A DNA stretch of 64,000 bases from contig NZ_MTHB01000234.1 of NCBI RefSeq assembly GCF_002220365.1, forward strand, positions 1 to 64,000, given 5' to 3'. This document shows positions 7,645 through 16,700 of this stretch, piece after piece. Both the position numbers and the translations under genes were made by a program. The DNA comes from Caballeronia sordidicola (GTDB lineage: Bacteria; Pseudomonadota; Gammaproteobacteria; Burkholderiales; Burkholderiaceae). How positions within the stretch are numbered: the stretch's first letter is position 1; each line of letters begins with the position of its first letter. The notes beneath the pieces are model-generated. The model saw only the letters and a list, made by a program, of their open reading frames with translations. It was not told the origin of the DNA and did not search any database.

Positions 7645-9054
7645 GTGTACCGATGCCGCGAACGTGCCATGCCCTTCAGGGGGCGGCATGCTCGAGGCGC
7701 CGCGCGAGACCGAACGGGTCACGCTTTGAACGAATCACTCACTACTGTACGCGGGTTAGCGCAAGCATCACCGCAGGCATCAACGCACGCATCGCGGCCG
7801 TCGGCTTGTCCGGGCCTGATGCGAATTGTGCCTGCACGGGACGGCGGCCTGTGCCGCATTCGCCTCGCATGGGGCGAACTGAGTGCCGCGCAGGCGCGTG
7901 CGGTGGCGCACGCGTCGCGGTCGTTCGGCTCGGGTTTGATCGACGTGACCAATCGCGCGAATCTACAAATCCGCGGCGTAACGGAGGACTCCCAGGAAGC
8001 GCTCGTCTCGCTGCTCGTCGGCGCGGGACTTGGCCCTGTCACACCGGGTTCCGACGACTTGCGTAACGTCATGTCCAGTCCACTGGCGGGCCTCGATCCG
8101 CATGCCTTGCTCGACGTCGCACCGCTCGTTTTCACGTTAATCGGGCAGATGCAGCGCGACGCCCGTTTGCACCAACTCTCGCCGAAATTTGCGTTGATGG
8201 TGGATGGTGGCGAGCGCCTTGCCATGCTCGATCATCCTCACGATGTGTGGCTTTCAGCGGTATCGGCGCAACGGTTTGTATTCGGGCTCGCGGGCTGTCC
8301 GCCGCGTTTTGCAGACCATATGCCTGCGTTGGCTGCGGTGAGAACGGGGCACGTCCCCGCGCTCGTGGATGCGCTGATGCACACCTTCCTCGATCTCGCG
8401 CAGCCCTGGCAGACCAGGATGCGCGATCTGCTGACGACGTGTTCCATCGAAGAAATTCTTGGCCGTGTTCAGGCCAAGCTCGGCTTCGCTTTGGATCGAG
8501 ATGTTGAAGACTGGCGTCGTCCCGTATCCGATGCAAGGCTGCGTTTCGGCGTGCATCGTCAGGGGATGGGCGACAGGGTGTGCGTCGGTGCGCAAGTCCC
8601 GCTTGGACGCCTGGAGGCCGCGACACTGTCCGCGCTCGCCGACCTTGCGCCACGGTTACGCATGACGCCGTGGCAAAGCGTCACGCTGCTCGACGTGCCC
8701 TCTGCCGATGCGCAACCTACAGTTGAACAACTCGCAGCACTCGGCCTCGCAGCTAATCCCGACGAACCGTTCGCGCGCCTGATTGCATGCACGGGTTCGC
8801 AAGGCTGCGCGAAAAGTTTCGCCGATACCAAAGCCGACGCGCAACTTCTCGCCCGGTCCATGCCGCCGAGCGGCGACGTCCACCTGAGCGGCTGCGCGCG
8901 TTCATGCGCGGCGGCGCACGCGGTCGAAACCACCTTGATTGCGCTCGCTCCCGGCCGCTACGATCTTTACGGCGCTGCGCCTGAACCCCTCGCCCGCCAT
9001 CTCACCATAGAACAGGCAGCCCGCTGGCTAGCCCGGAGCCACCTTGATGCTTGA
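7645..9054 (+). CDS. cobG: Precorrin-3B synthase (CobG)
   Basis: A monooxygenase of the sulfite/nitrite-reductase-like fold that uses O2 to hydroxylate precorrin-3A at C20 and form the lactone of precorrin-3B. The conserved N-terminus RPSACPGLMRIVPARDGGLC begins near residue 51. The C-terminal TGSQGCAKSF and SGCARSCAAAHAVE supply the four Cys of the Fe4S4 cluster. The start is uncertain. The frame opens with GTG at 7645, directly after the riboswitch, with ATG at 7669 and TTG at 7726 as in-frame options; none has a good ribosome site. First gene of the rightward unit; its presence marks the oxygen-dependent pathway. Confidence 0.88.
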   Translation: MYRCRERAMPFRGRHARGAARDRTGHALNESLTTVRGLAQASPQASTHASRPSACPGLMRIVPARDGGLCRIRLAWGELSAAQARAVAHASRSFGSGLIDVTNRANLQIRGVTEDSQEALVSLLVGAGLGPVTPGSDDLRNVMSSPLAGLDPHALLDVAPLVFTLIGQMQRDARLHQLSPKFALMVDGGERLAMLDHPHDVWLSAVSAQRFVFGLAGCPPRFADHMPALAAVRTGHVPALVDALMHTFLDLAQPWQTRMRDLLTTCSIEEILGRVQAKLGFALDRDVEDWRRPVSDARLRFGVHRQGMGDRVCVGAQVPLGRLEAATLSALADLAPRLRMTPWQSVTLLDVPSADAQPTVEQLAALGLAANPDEPFARLIACTGSQGCAKSFADTKADAQLLARSMPPSGDVHLSGCARSCAAAHAVETTLIALAPGRYDLYGAAPEPLARHLTIEQAARWLARSHLDA

Positions 9055-9673
9055 CTACATTCGCGACGGCCAGGCGATTTATCGCGCGTCGTTTGCGACC
9101 ATTCGCGCCGAGGCCAACCTCTCGGCCATTCCCGCCGATCTCGAGAAACTGGCCGTGCGCGTGATCCATGCATGCGGCATGACCGACGTAACCGATGACC
9201 TCGTGTTCTCACCCGGCGCGGGCACGGCAGGCCGCTTGGCGCTTAGCCGAGGCGCCCCCATTCTCTGCGATGCACGCATGGTCGCCGAAGGCATCACACG
9301 TGCAAGGCTGCCGGCGGACAACCGCGTGATCTGCACGCTCAACGATCCGTCCGTGCCTGAACGCGCTCGCGCGCTCGGCAACACGCGCTCCGCGGCTGCG
9401 CTCGAGTTGTGGCAACCGGACCTTGAAGGCAGCGTAGTGGTGATCGGCAATGCGCCCACCGCACTGTTCCACCTGCTCGACATGCTCGACGCGGGCGCGC
9501 CCAGACCCGCGCTGATCCTGGGCTTTCCGGTGGGTTTTATCGGCGCGGCGGAATCGAAGGCGCTGCTTGCCGCTAACAGCCGCGGCGTGCCGTTCGTCGC
9601 GTTGCGCGGCCGGCGTGGCGGCAGCGCAATGGCGGCCGCCGCCGTGAACGCGCTGGCAACGGAGACCGAATAG
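9047..9673 (+). CDS. cobH: Precorrin-8X methylmutase
   Basis: A 208-residue CobH/CbiC protein. It moves the C11 methyl group of precorrin-8X to C12 to give hydrogenobyrinic acid, the last ring-modifying step. The DYIRDGQAIYRASFATIR start, the VIHACGMTDV catalytic-His segment and GFPVGFIGAAESK near residues 157-169 are diagnostic. The ATG at 9047 overlaps the cobG end by 8 bases and has GGAG eight bases upstream. The 3' end abuts cobI (TAG then ATG), indicating coupled translation in the cobG-H-I-J unit. Confidence 0.94.
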   Translation: MLDYIRDGQAIYRASFATIRAEANLSAIPADLEKLAVRVIHACGMTDVTDDLVFSPGAGTAGRLALSRGAPILCDARMVAEGITRARLPADNRVICTLNDPSVPERARALGNTRSAAALELWQPDLEGSVVVIGNAPTALFHLLDMLDAGAPRPALILGFPVGFIGAAESKALLAANSRGVPFVALRGRRGGSAMAAAAVNALATETE

Positions 9674-10399
9674 ATGAGCGGACGCCTCTATGGCCTCGGC
9701 GTCGGTCCTGGCGACCCCGAGCTGATAACAGTAAAAGCACTGCGTTTGCTGACCTGCGCGCCGGTAGTCGCTTACTTCGTGGCGAAGGGCAAGAAAGGCA
9801 ATGCGTTCGGGATCATTGAAGGGCATCTCAAGGAGACCCAGACGCGCATGCCGCTGGTTTATCCGGTGACGACCGAAGCGCTCGAGCCACCGCTCTGCTA
9901 TGAAACGATCATCGGCGACTTCTACGATGAATCCGCCATCCGTATCGCAGATCATCTGGAAGCGGGACGCGATGTGGCCGTGATCTGCGAAGGCGATCCG
10001 TTCTTCTACGGTTCCTACATGTACCTGCACGACCGGCTGGCCGAACGCTTCGAAGCGCACGTGGTCCCGGGCGTGTGCTCCATGCTGGGCGGCGTGGCCG
10101 TGCTTGGGGTGCCGCTCGTGTACCGGAACCAGAGTTTGTCGGTGTTATCGGGCGTGCTGCCGGAAGCAGATCTCAAGCAACGTCTCGCCACCGCCGACGC
10201 CGCCGTGATCATGAAACTTGGCCGCAACTTCGACAAGGTGCGGCGCGTGCTCACCGAACTCGGACTCGATAAACGTGCCCTTTACGTCGAGCGCGCGACC
10301 ATGGCGAACCAGCGCATCGTGCCGCTGGAAGAAGTCGAGCCCATGGCATCGCCCTATTTCTCGCTGCTCGTCGTGCCGGGGGAAAAATGGCAGGCATGA
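9674..10399 (+). CDS. cobI: Precorrin-2 C20-methyltransferase
   Basis: A 241-residue tetrapyrrole methylase that methylates C20 of precorrin-2. The start LYGLGVGPGDPELITVKALR is the CobI/CbiL version of the glycine-rich loop. VICEGDPFFYGSYMYLHDRL and VPGVCSMLGGVAVLGVPL are the other CobI-specific blocks. The second product-like cue is the long 'AYFVAKGKKGNAFGI' insertion after the first strand, found in CobI but not in CobM or CobJ. It starts right after cobH and overlaps the next gene by 13 bases. Confidence 0.93.
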   Translation: MSGRLYGLGVGPGDPELITVKALRLLTCAPVVAYFVAKGKKGNAFGIIEGHLKETQTRMPLVYPVTTEALEPPLCYETIIGDFYDESAIRIADHLEAGRDVAVICEGDPFFYGSYMYLHDRLAERFEAHVVPGVCSMLGGVAVLGVPLVYRNQSLSVLSGVLPEADLKQRLATADAAVIMKLGRNFDKVRRVLTELGLDKRALYVERATMANQRIVPLEEVEPMASPYFSLLVVPGEKWQA

Positions 10400-12072
10400 C
10401 GGCGTTGAACGATCAGGTCCCCGTGGCAATCGTGGTGCTGGGGGCGGGGGCAATCGACACCGCGCGCCGCATTCAGGCGCGGTATCCAGGATCGCTTGTT
10501 CATGGTCTCGAAAGCCGCGTGCCGGCCGATGTCGCGTTCACTGAACTCGGCCCTCACCTGCGCGAGCTCTACGCACACAACACGCCGATCATCGCGTTAT
10601 GCGCCGCGGGTATCGTGATCCGATGCCTTGCGTCTGCACTTGCGGATAAGAGCTTCGAGGCGCCCGTGCTGGCCGTCGCCGAGGACGGCAGTGCGGTCGT
10701 GCCTTTGCTTGGCGGTCTGGGCGGTGTGAACGTGATGGCCCGTGAAATCGCGGCAGCGCTGGACGTCGCTCCGGCGATAACGACGAGCGGAGAACTACGC
10801 TTCGGCACCTGCCTGTTGAACCCGCCAGCGGGTTATGTACTTGCCGATATCGAGCTCGGGAAACGTTTTGTGTCGGACCTGCTCGCGGGTGCCACAACGC
10901 GCGTTGAAGGTCATGCGCCTTGGCTCAACGCAGCAGACCTGCCACGAGCCAAGGATGCCAGCCTCGCGATCCGCATCACACCGCATACGAGCGAAGTTCC
11001 GGGCGAGTTGATGATTCATCCGCGCTGCGTGGTCGTGTGTGTGACGGCGTTGTCTTCGGTGGACTCGATCCTCGAACGTGTCAGTCAAACCTGGCGAGAA
11101 CATCGCCTTTCACCCATGTCGCTGGCGGCAGTGCTAGCGCCTTTAAGCATGATCGCTTCTGCACCGCTTGCCGATGTCGCACAAGCGCTGGATGTGCCGC
11201 TGCGCTTTGGAACACTTCCTGCGGGCTTCGAAACGCTTGAGTCCCATGACGACGGCATCGTGATTGCCCTCGCGCCACAACCGGTCGATCCCACAACGCT
11301 CGGGCAGGCACGCGGCACACTGACCGTGATTGGTCTCGGCCCCGGAAGCGCGGATCTGATGGTGCCAGCGGCGAGACGCGCCTTAACCCAAGCAGACGAT
11401 GTCCTCGGCTACGAGACCTATGTGCGCATGGCCGGTCCGTTCGCGCCGCATCAGGTGCTTCATTGCACCGACAACCGCGAAGAGATGCAGCGTGCGCGTC
11501 ATGCGTTCGAACTGGCGAGTACCGGACATAACGTAGTGGTCGTATCGTCGGGAGATCCCGGCGTCTTTGCTATGGCCGCCGCCGTGCTCGAAGCGCTCGA
11601 CGAGGGCCGGGATAACGCGCTATGGAACGCTGTGCAATTGCAGGTTGTACCCGGTGTATCCGCCGCTCTGGCCACAGCCGCTCGCGCCGGTGCGCCGCTC
11701 GGCCACGACTTCTGCATGCTGTCTCTGTCGGACAACCTCAAGCCGTGGGTCGTGATAGAAACACGCTTGCGCCACGCGGCTCAAGCCGATCTCGTGATGG
11801 CGTTTTATAACCCCGTCTCCCGCGCGCGGCCATGGCAACTCGACCGTGCGCTTGATATCGTGCGTGAGCATCGAAGTGGCGGCACCTTGATCGTGCTGGG
11901 TCGAAACATCGGCAGGCCGGGCGAAACATTGACCACTACGACCCTGGATAAACTGCATTCGAGTCAGGTCGACATGCGCACGATGGTGATCGTAGGCTCA
12001 TCCACCACGCGTAGTTTTCCGCGGTCCAACGGCGATGGCGACTGGGTATACACGCCGCGCTGGTACGAATGA
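10387..12072 (+). CDS. cobJ: CbiG-like/CobJ fusion: precorrin-3B C17-methyltransferase
   Basis: A 561-residue fusion. Residues about 10-150 match the CbiG N-terminal domain (IIALCAAGIVIRCLA; VPLLGGLGGVNVMAREIAA). Residues about 205-300 resemble the CbiG C-terminal/CobE fold but lack its Gly-Cys-Arg signature. From residue 312 (LTVIGLGPGSADLMVPAA) to the end is CobJ, with VVSSGDPGVFAMAA and VPGVSAALATAARAGAPL. CobJ methylates C17 of precorrin-3B and contracts the ring; CbiG removes the C20 fragment in the oxygen-independent route, so its role here is unclear. Starts at 10387 or 10396 are both plausible, overlapping cobI. It ends one base from the convergent chelatase gene. Confidence 0.88.
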   Translation: MAGMTALNDQVPVAIVVLGAGAIDTARRIQARYPGSLVHGLESRVPADVAFTELGPHLRELYAHNTPIIALCAAGIVIRCLASALADKSFEAPVLAVAEDGSAVVPLLGGLGGVNVMAREIAAALDVAPAITTSGELRFGTCLLNPPAGYVLADIELGKRFVSDLLAGATTRVEGHAPWLNAADLPRAKDASLAIRITPHTSEVPGELMIHPRCVVVCVTALSSVDSILERVSQTWREHRLSPMSLAAVLAPLSMIASAPLADVAQALDVPLRFGTLPAGFETLESHDDGIVIALAPQPVDPTTLGQARGTLTVIGLGPGSADLMVPAARRALTQADDVLGYETYVRMAGPFAPHQVLHCTDNREEMQRARHAFELASTGHNVVVVSSGDPGVFAMAAAVLEALDEGRDNALWNAVQLQVVPGVSAALATAARAGAPLGHDFCMLSLSDNLKPWVVIETRLRHAAQADLVMAFYNPVSRARPWQLDRALDIVREHRSGGTLIVLGRNIGRPGETLTTTTLDKLHSSQVDMRTMVIVGSSTTRSFPRSNGDGDWVYTPRWYE

Positions 12073-12073
12073 A

Positions 12074-12754
12074 CTAAGCCGTAGTCATGGAAGCGGCCGT
12101 ACGATAATCCGCTTGCCAAGACTCGGCGAGCGTCACGCAACGCCCTAGACGCACCGCCTCATTCTCGAAATCGACGATGACAATCTGATCCGCTGCATCG
12201 GGACGCGACGGCGTTTCCGGACTGCGGCCGTCGGTCAGCAACCACAGCAAGCGCCGCTGCGAAGGACGGTGGCGCGCAGCCCTGAGCAGCACATTGGCGC
12301 CTGTGCGCACGCCCAGCGCGAGCGGTGTTCCTCCACCCCCACCTATGGGCGCAAGCCAGCGATCGTTCCACCAATGCGCCGCACCGGGTTCGCGACGCAC
12401 TTGCGCGGTCGCACCGCCAAAACAGACCAGTGCAACCTCTGCACGCTCGCGGTACGCCCGGTCGAACAACGCCACCACCAGTCCTTTCGCCAGCGCAAGC
12501 CGCTTGCCGCTTAGCATCGACCCGGAGCAATCAAGCACGAAGCAGTGCAACGCGCTGCTGTCGCCTTGCTCGCGGTGAAATCTCAGGTGTGTCTTATCCA
12601 GAGGCTGATTGCGTTTCGCCAGCAGCGTTTGCAGCCAGTCGATGCGCGCGCTAGCTTCGCCCGCACGTGCTCGTGTTCTACCCGATGAGGAAGGTGGTAG
12701 CCATCGAAGGCGGCCGGGCTCGGCCCCTGGATCAGACCTTCGATGGCTCAGGAT
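12074..12754 (-). CDS. VWA-domain part of cobaltochelatase ChlD-like subunit, read by -1 frameshift
   Basis: This frame encodes a von Willebrand factor A domain with an intact metal site: DCSGSM (DxSxS) and LLTDGR near its end. Upstream of the VWA core the conserved RIDWLQTLLAKRNQPL and HLRFHREQ extend the homology, yet the whole open stretch up to about 12838 has no ATG or GTG. The only conventional alternative start is TTG at 12548-12550, which would delete that conserved part. The frame instead joins the upstream AAA gene exactly at a slippery heptamer (see 12699-12760), giving a 557-residue AAA-VWA protein. This is the partner expected for CobN. If no frameshift occurs, a shorter TTG-started protein is possible. 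Confidence 0.75.
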   Translation of the reverse strand: MLSHRRSDPGAEPGRLRWLPPSSSGRTRARAGEASARIDWLQTLLAKRNQPLDKTHLRFHREQGDSSALHCFVLDCSGSMLSGKRLALAKGLVVALFDRAYRERAEVALVCFGGATAQVRREPGAAHWWNDRWLAPIGGGGGTPLALGVRTGANVLLRAARHRPSQRRLLWLLTDGRSPETPSRPDAADQIVIVDFENEAVRLGRCVTLAESWQADYRTAASMTTA

Positions 12755-12760
12755 TTTTTT
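12699..12760 (-). promoter_or_regulatory. Programmed -1 frameshift signal: A-AAA-AAA plus stem-loop
   Basis: Read on the minus strand, codons 329-331 of the AAA gene are GCA AAA AAA, so the seven A (12760 to 12754) are in X-XXY-YYZ phase. Then come five spacer bases and a perfect 12-bp stem (12748-12737 with 12710-12699). Its 26-nt loop can form an inner GGCCG/CGGCC helix. The zero frame stops at TGA 12750-12748. Slipping back one base gives ATC CTG AGC CAT and continues in frame to the VWA stop at 12076-12074. On the opposite strand the same hairpin plus T7 would look like a terminator. Confidence 0.8.
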
Positions 12761-13746
12761 GCGGCAAGCGGCCTGACGTTCTTGACTGCTGTTATGTCGA
12801 CAGGCTCGGGCGGCATGTAGCCGAAGCTTGCTTCGTCAGTGTCTTTCGGACGTTGCTGCGAGCGGGGCTCAGAAGCGCGTTGATCACTGGGCGCGTTGGC
12901 TTCCTTGCGCCGATGCAGCAACACCGATTCCGCCACGCGCTCGACATGCGCCACGCTCACCGCTGACGCTTCTTCCAATGCCGCCAGCGCTCGCGCTGCG
13001 CGCAGCATGACGAGATCGGCACGCAAGCCGTCCACATGAGCCTCTATACATAACTCGCTGACGCGTGCGTGAACCGCGTCCTCGAGTTCGAGGCTGGGAA
13101 GCGTCGCTCTGGCATGTCGAAGCTTCAGGGACAAGGCTTCTTGTTGTCCCGCAAATTGCGAGCGAAAAACTTCAGGATTCAAATCGAATGCGAGACGCGC
13201 CCTGACAATCTCGCGACGTATTCCAGCATCGAAACAGTTCTGCAATTCCACTGCCAGACCGAAGCGATCCAGCAATTGCGGCCTGAGTTCGCCCTCCTCC
13301 GGATTCATGGTTCCGATCAGCACAAACCGCGCTTCATGCCGATGCGAAATGCCGTCGCGTTCGATCACGTTCACCCCGCTCGCGGCTACATCGAGCAACT
13401 GATCCACGAGTTGATTGGGCAGCAGATTGACTTCATCGACATACAACACTCCTTGATGCGCCTTCGCGAGCAAACCCGGGGAAAAACGCACGCCGCCATC
13501 GCGTAACGCAGCTTCGATGTCCAGCGAGCCGATCAACTGTTCTTCGCTCGCCCCCAGCGGCAAGGTCACGAACTGGCCTTCAGGCAGCAATTCGGCAAGC
13601 GCGCGCGCAGTCGTCGATTTCGCGGTGCCACGCGGACCGCTGACCAGCACGCCACCCAGCGCCGGATCGATCGCGGCGAGTAAAAGTGCTTGCTGCAAGG
13701 GAACTTGCGCGACCAATGCGGCAAATGGGAAGATGAATTCGTTCAC
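12748..13746 (-). CDS. Cobaltochelatase AAA+ ATPase subunit (ChlI-like)
   Basis: A 332-residue AAA+ ATPase of the magnesium-chelatase ChlI type. The Walker A is GPRGTAKST, the Walker B VLYVDEVNLL, and sensor regions follow in LIGTMNPEEGELRPQLLDRF. With CobN it would power insertion of Co2+ into hydrogenobyrinic acid a,c-diamide, replacing CobS/CobT of other bacteria. The C-terminus KKS and TGA fall on a -1 frameshift signal, so this is probably the shorter of two products; the longer one carries the VWA domain encoded downstream. Its ATG overlaps the cobN stop codon by four bases (ATGA), consistent with one cobW-cobN-chelatase message. Confidence 0.9.
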   Translation of the reverse strand: MNEFIFPFAALVAQVPLQQALLLAAIDPALGGVLVSGPRGTAKSTTARALAELLPEGQFVTLPLGASEEQLIGSLDIEAALRDGGVRFSPGLLAKAHQGVLYVDEVNLLPNQLVDQLLDVAASGVNVIERDGISHRHEARFVLIGTMNPEEGELRPQLLDRFGLAVELQNCFDAGIRREIVRARLAFDLNPEVFRSQFAGQQEALSLKLRHARATLPSLELEDAVHARVSELCIEAHVDGLRADLVMLRAARALAALEEASAVSVAHVERVAESVLLHRRKEANAPSDQRASEPRSQQRPKDTDEASFGYMPPEPVDITAVKNVRPLAAKKS

Positions 13747-16700
13747 GTTCGTTGCCCTTCGAGTTGCTGTTCGGCATCCAGCAGATGGCGTTCAATCTGG
13801 TCCTGATACGCGCCCGGACTTTGCCATAAGCCGCGCTGCATCGCTTCGGTCAAACGCTCGCAGATCGAGTGCAGCGCGTGCGGATTATGCTGCTGCATGA
13901 ACTCGCGCGTGTCAGCGTCGTTGACGTAGGCATCGGCAACCAGCGCGTACTGATGATCCGATACGACCCGCGCGGTGGCGTCGTAACCGAACAGATAATC
14001 TACTGTTGCTGCGAGTTCCGACGCGCCTTTGTAGCCATGCCGTTTCACGCCGTCGATCCATTTCGGATTGACTACGCGCGAGCGGATCACGCGTGAGATT
14101 TCTTCCTGCAACGTTCGGATGCGCGGCGCAGCAGGATTGCTGTGATCAGGGTTATATGCATGCGGCTGGGTGCCGGAAAGATGCCGCACGGCCGCTACCA
14201 TGCCGCCCTGGAACTGGTGATAGTCGTTCGAATCCAGCAGGTCGTGTTCGCGATTGTCCTGGTTCTGCACCACCACGTCGATGGTCGACAAGCGCGCACC
14301 GAAAGTGTCGCGAGCCTCCACGCCATCGCCCTTCTGCGAATACGCATAGCCGCCCGAGCTTTGGAAACCGCGCGCGAGATCAGCGTCGTTTTGCCATTGC
14401 TTCGCGTCGATCATTTCCTGCAAGCCCGCGCCGTATGCGCCCGGCTTCGTGCTGAACACACGCCATCCCGCACGCAAGCGGGCTTCCTTCTCGTCAAGTC
14501 CGCGCGCCATGTGTTCGTCGCGTTCACGCATGATCCGCGCACGGATCGGGTTCACGTCTTCGGCTTCGTCGTCGAGTTCCGCGACGGCTTGCACGGCGGC
14601 ATCGAAGAGATGCATGAGGTTGGCGAACGCGTCGCGGAAAAATCCCGAGACACGCAGCGTTACGTCAATGCGGGGTCGATTGAAAATGGTGATGGGCAAG
14701 ACTTCGAAATCAGTCACGCGATTGCTGCCTGCCGCCCACTTGGGCCGCACGCCGATCAGCGCCATGGCTTGGGCGATATCGTCGCCGCCGGTACGCATGG
14801 TGGCCGTGCCCCATACCGACAAGCCGATCGCGCGCGGATAGTCGCCGTGCTCCTGGAGGTGACGCTCGATCAGTAGATTGGCTGACTTCAGGCCGAGCGT
14901 CCACGCTGCGCGCGTTGGCACGGCGCGGGTATCGACGGAGTAGAAATTGCGGCCGGTAGGCAACACGTCCGGCCTTCCACGCGATGGCGATCCGCTTGGG
15001 CCCGGCGGCACAAAACGCCCGTCGAGACCACGTTGAAGCTGCTTTAACTCTTGCGGGCCGCACGCGTCGAGCCGCGCGAGCAAGTCGCCGTTCAGGCGTG
15101 CGAGTACCTGCGATGTATTCGGCCCCGCCGCGTCGAATGGCCGGTCGATCAACGACGTTGCGAGCAACTCGAGACGCTCACGCGTGTCGCCATGATGACG
15201 CCACGGTGCATCGATCATGGTGTTGAGTTCAGCAGGACGGGGGCCTGTCCACGGCGCGCTCCAGTCGGCATCGAGAGGATCGAACGTGTCGCCCAGGTTC
15301 AAGTCGCGAGCCAGCGCGGTCAGCACACTCGCGTTTGCGCCTTGCGCATCGCCGGTTGGATAACGGCCGAGCGCGAGCAGGGTATCGCGGCGTTGCACGC
15401 CTTGCGGCGACGCGCCGAACACATGCAGGCCATCGCGGATCTGCGCTTCTTTGAGCTCGCACAAATACGCGTCGGCGCGTGTCAGTAACGCATCTTCAGT
15501 ATTGGAATCGCGAGGTTTATCGAGTCCGAGTTCCTCATGCAGCCGATGTTCGACAATGCTCGCCAGAATCGTCTTGCGCAGGAGTTTCGCGCGACGCGGG
15601 TCGACCATCAGCGCTTCATAATATTCGTCGACCTGACGCTCCAGATCCTGCAGAGGACCGTAGTTTTCAGCGCGCGTGAGCGGCGGCATCAAGTGGTCGA
15701 TGATGACCGCCTGCGCCCGCCGCTTCGCCTGGCTGCCCTCGCCCGGGTCGTTGACAATGAACGGATACAGATGCGGCATGGCGCCCAGCGTCAGGTCAGG
15801 CCAGCACGATGCGCTCAACGCAACGCTCTTGCCCGGCAGCCATTCAAGATTGCCATGCTTGCCGACGTGAACGATCGCATCTACATTGAAGCGCAGCCGC
15901 AGCCAAAAGTAGAACGCGAGATACGCATGCGGAGGTACAAGCTCCGCGTCGTGGTAACTCGCGTAGTCGCCACGCTCACGCGAGCGCGCCGGCTGAATGC
16001 CGATGAACACATGCCCGCAGCGCCAGCCCGCGATCATGAAGCGGCCGCGACGGATCGTTGGATCGCTTTCGGGCGGACCCCAGCGCGTATTCAACTCCTG
16101 CTGGACGTTGTCCGGCAGCTTGGCGAAAGCGTCGAGATAATCGTCAAGTGCGAGGCTTTGCAACGCGGGACGCAAGTCGCGAACCACGGGATCATTGGTC
16201 ACGCCCAAGGTCAGCGCGTGCATCAGCGCGTTACCATCGGCGGGAATTTCATCTACTCGATACCCCTCTTTATCGAGCATCGAAAGAATATTGACGACGG
16301 ACGCCGGTGTATCAAGACCCACGCCATTGCCTATGCGGCCTTCACTCAACGGATAGTTCGCGAGCACGAGCGCGATGCGTTTCTCGGCGTTAGCGAGTTG
16401 CCGCAGTCGACACCAGCGTTGGCTCAACTCGGCCACGAAACGCACCCGTTCAAGATCGGGCTGATATCGCACGACATCGACTTGCGTGATCTTGCATCGA
16501 TACGCAAGTCCCTTGAAGCTGATCGCACGCGTGATGATGCGGCCATCCACTTCCGGCAGAGCGACATGCATGGCGACATCGCGCGAATTCAGGCCGTGAT
16601 TGTCTTTCAGCCAGTCTTCGCGATTTCCCCCGCTGAGGATGACTTGCAATACCGGCGCGTCGCCCGCGAGTTCGAAAGGCACAGGGTCGTCTATGACGCC

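Noticed and set aside
12737..12760. Plus-strand reading of the hairpin followed by seven T as a terminator for cobGHIJ
   Set aside because: It lies almost 680 bases beyond cobJ and within a convergent gene. The minus-strand frameshift reading explains the A7 phase, the spacing and the open frame better, though a second role cannot be excluded.
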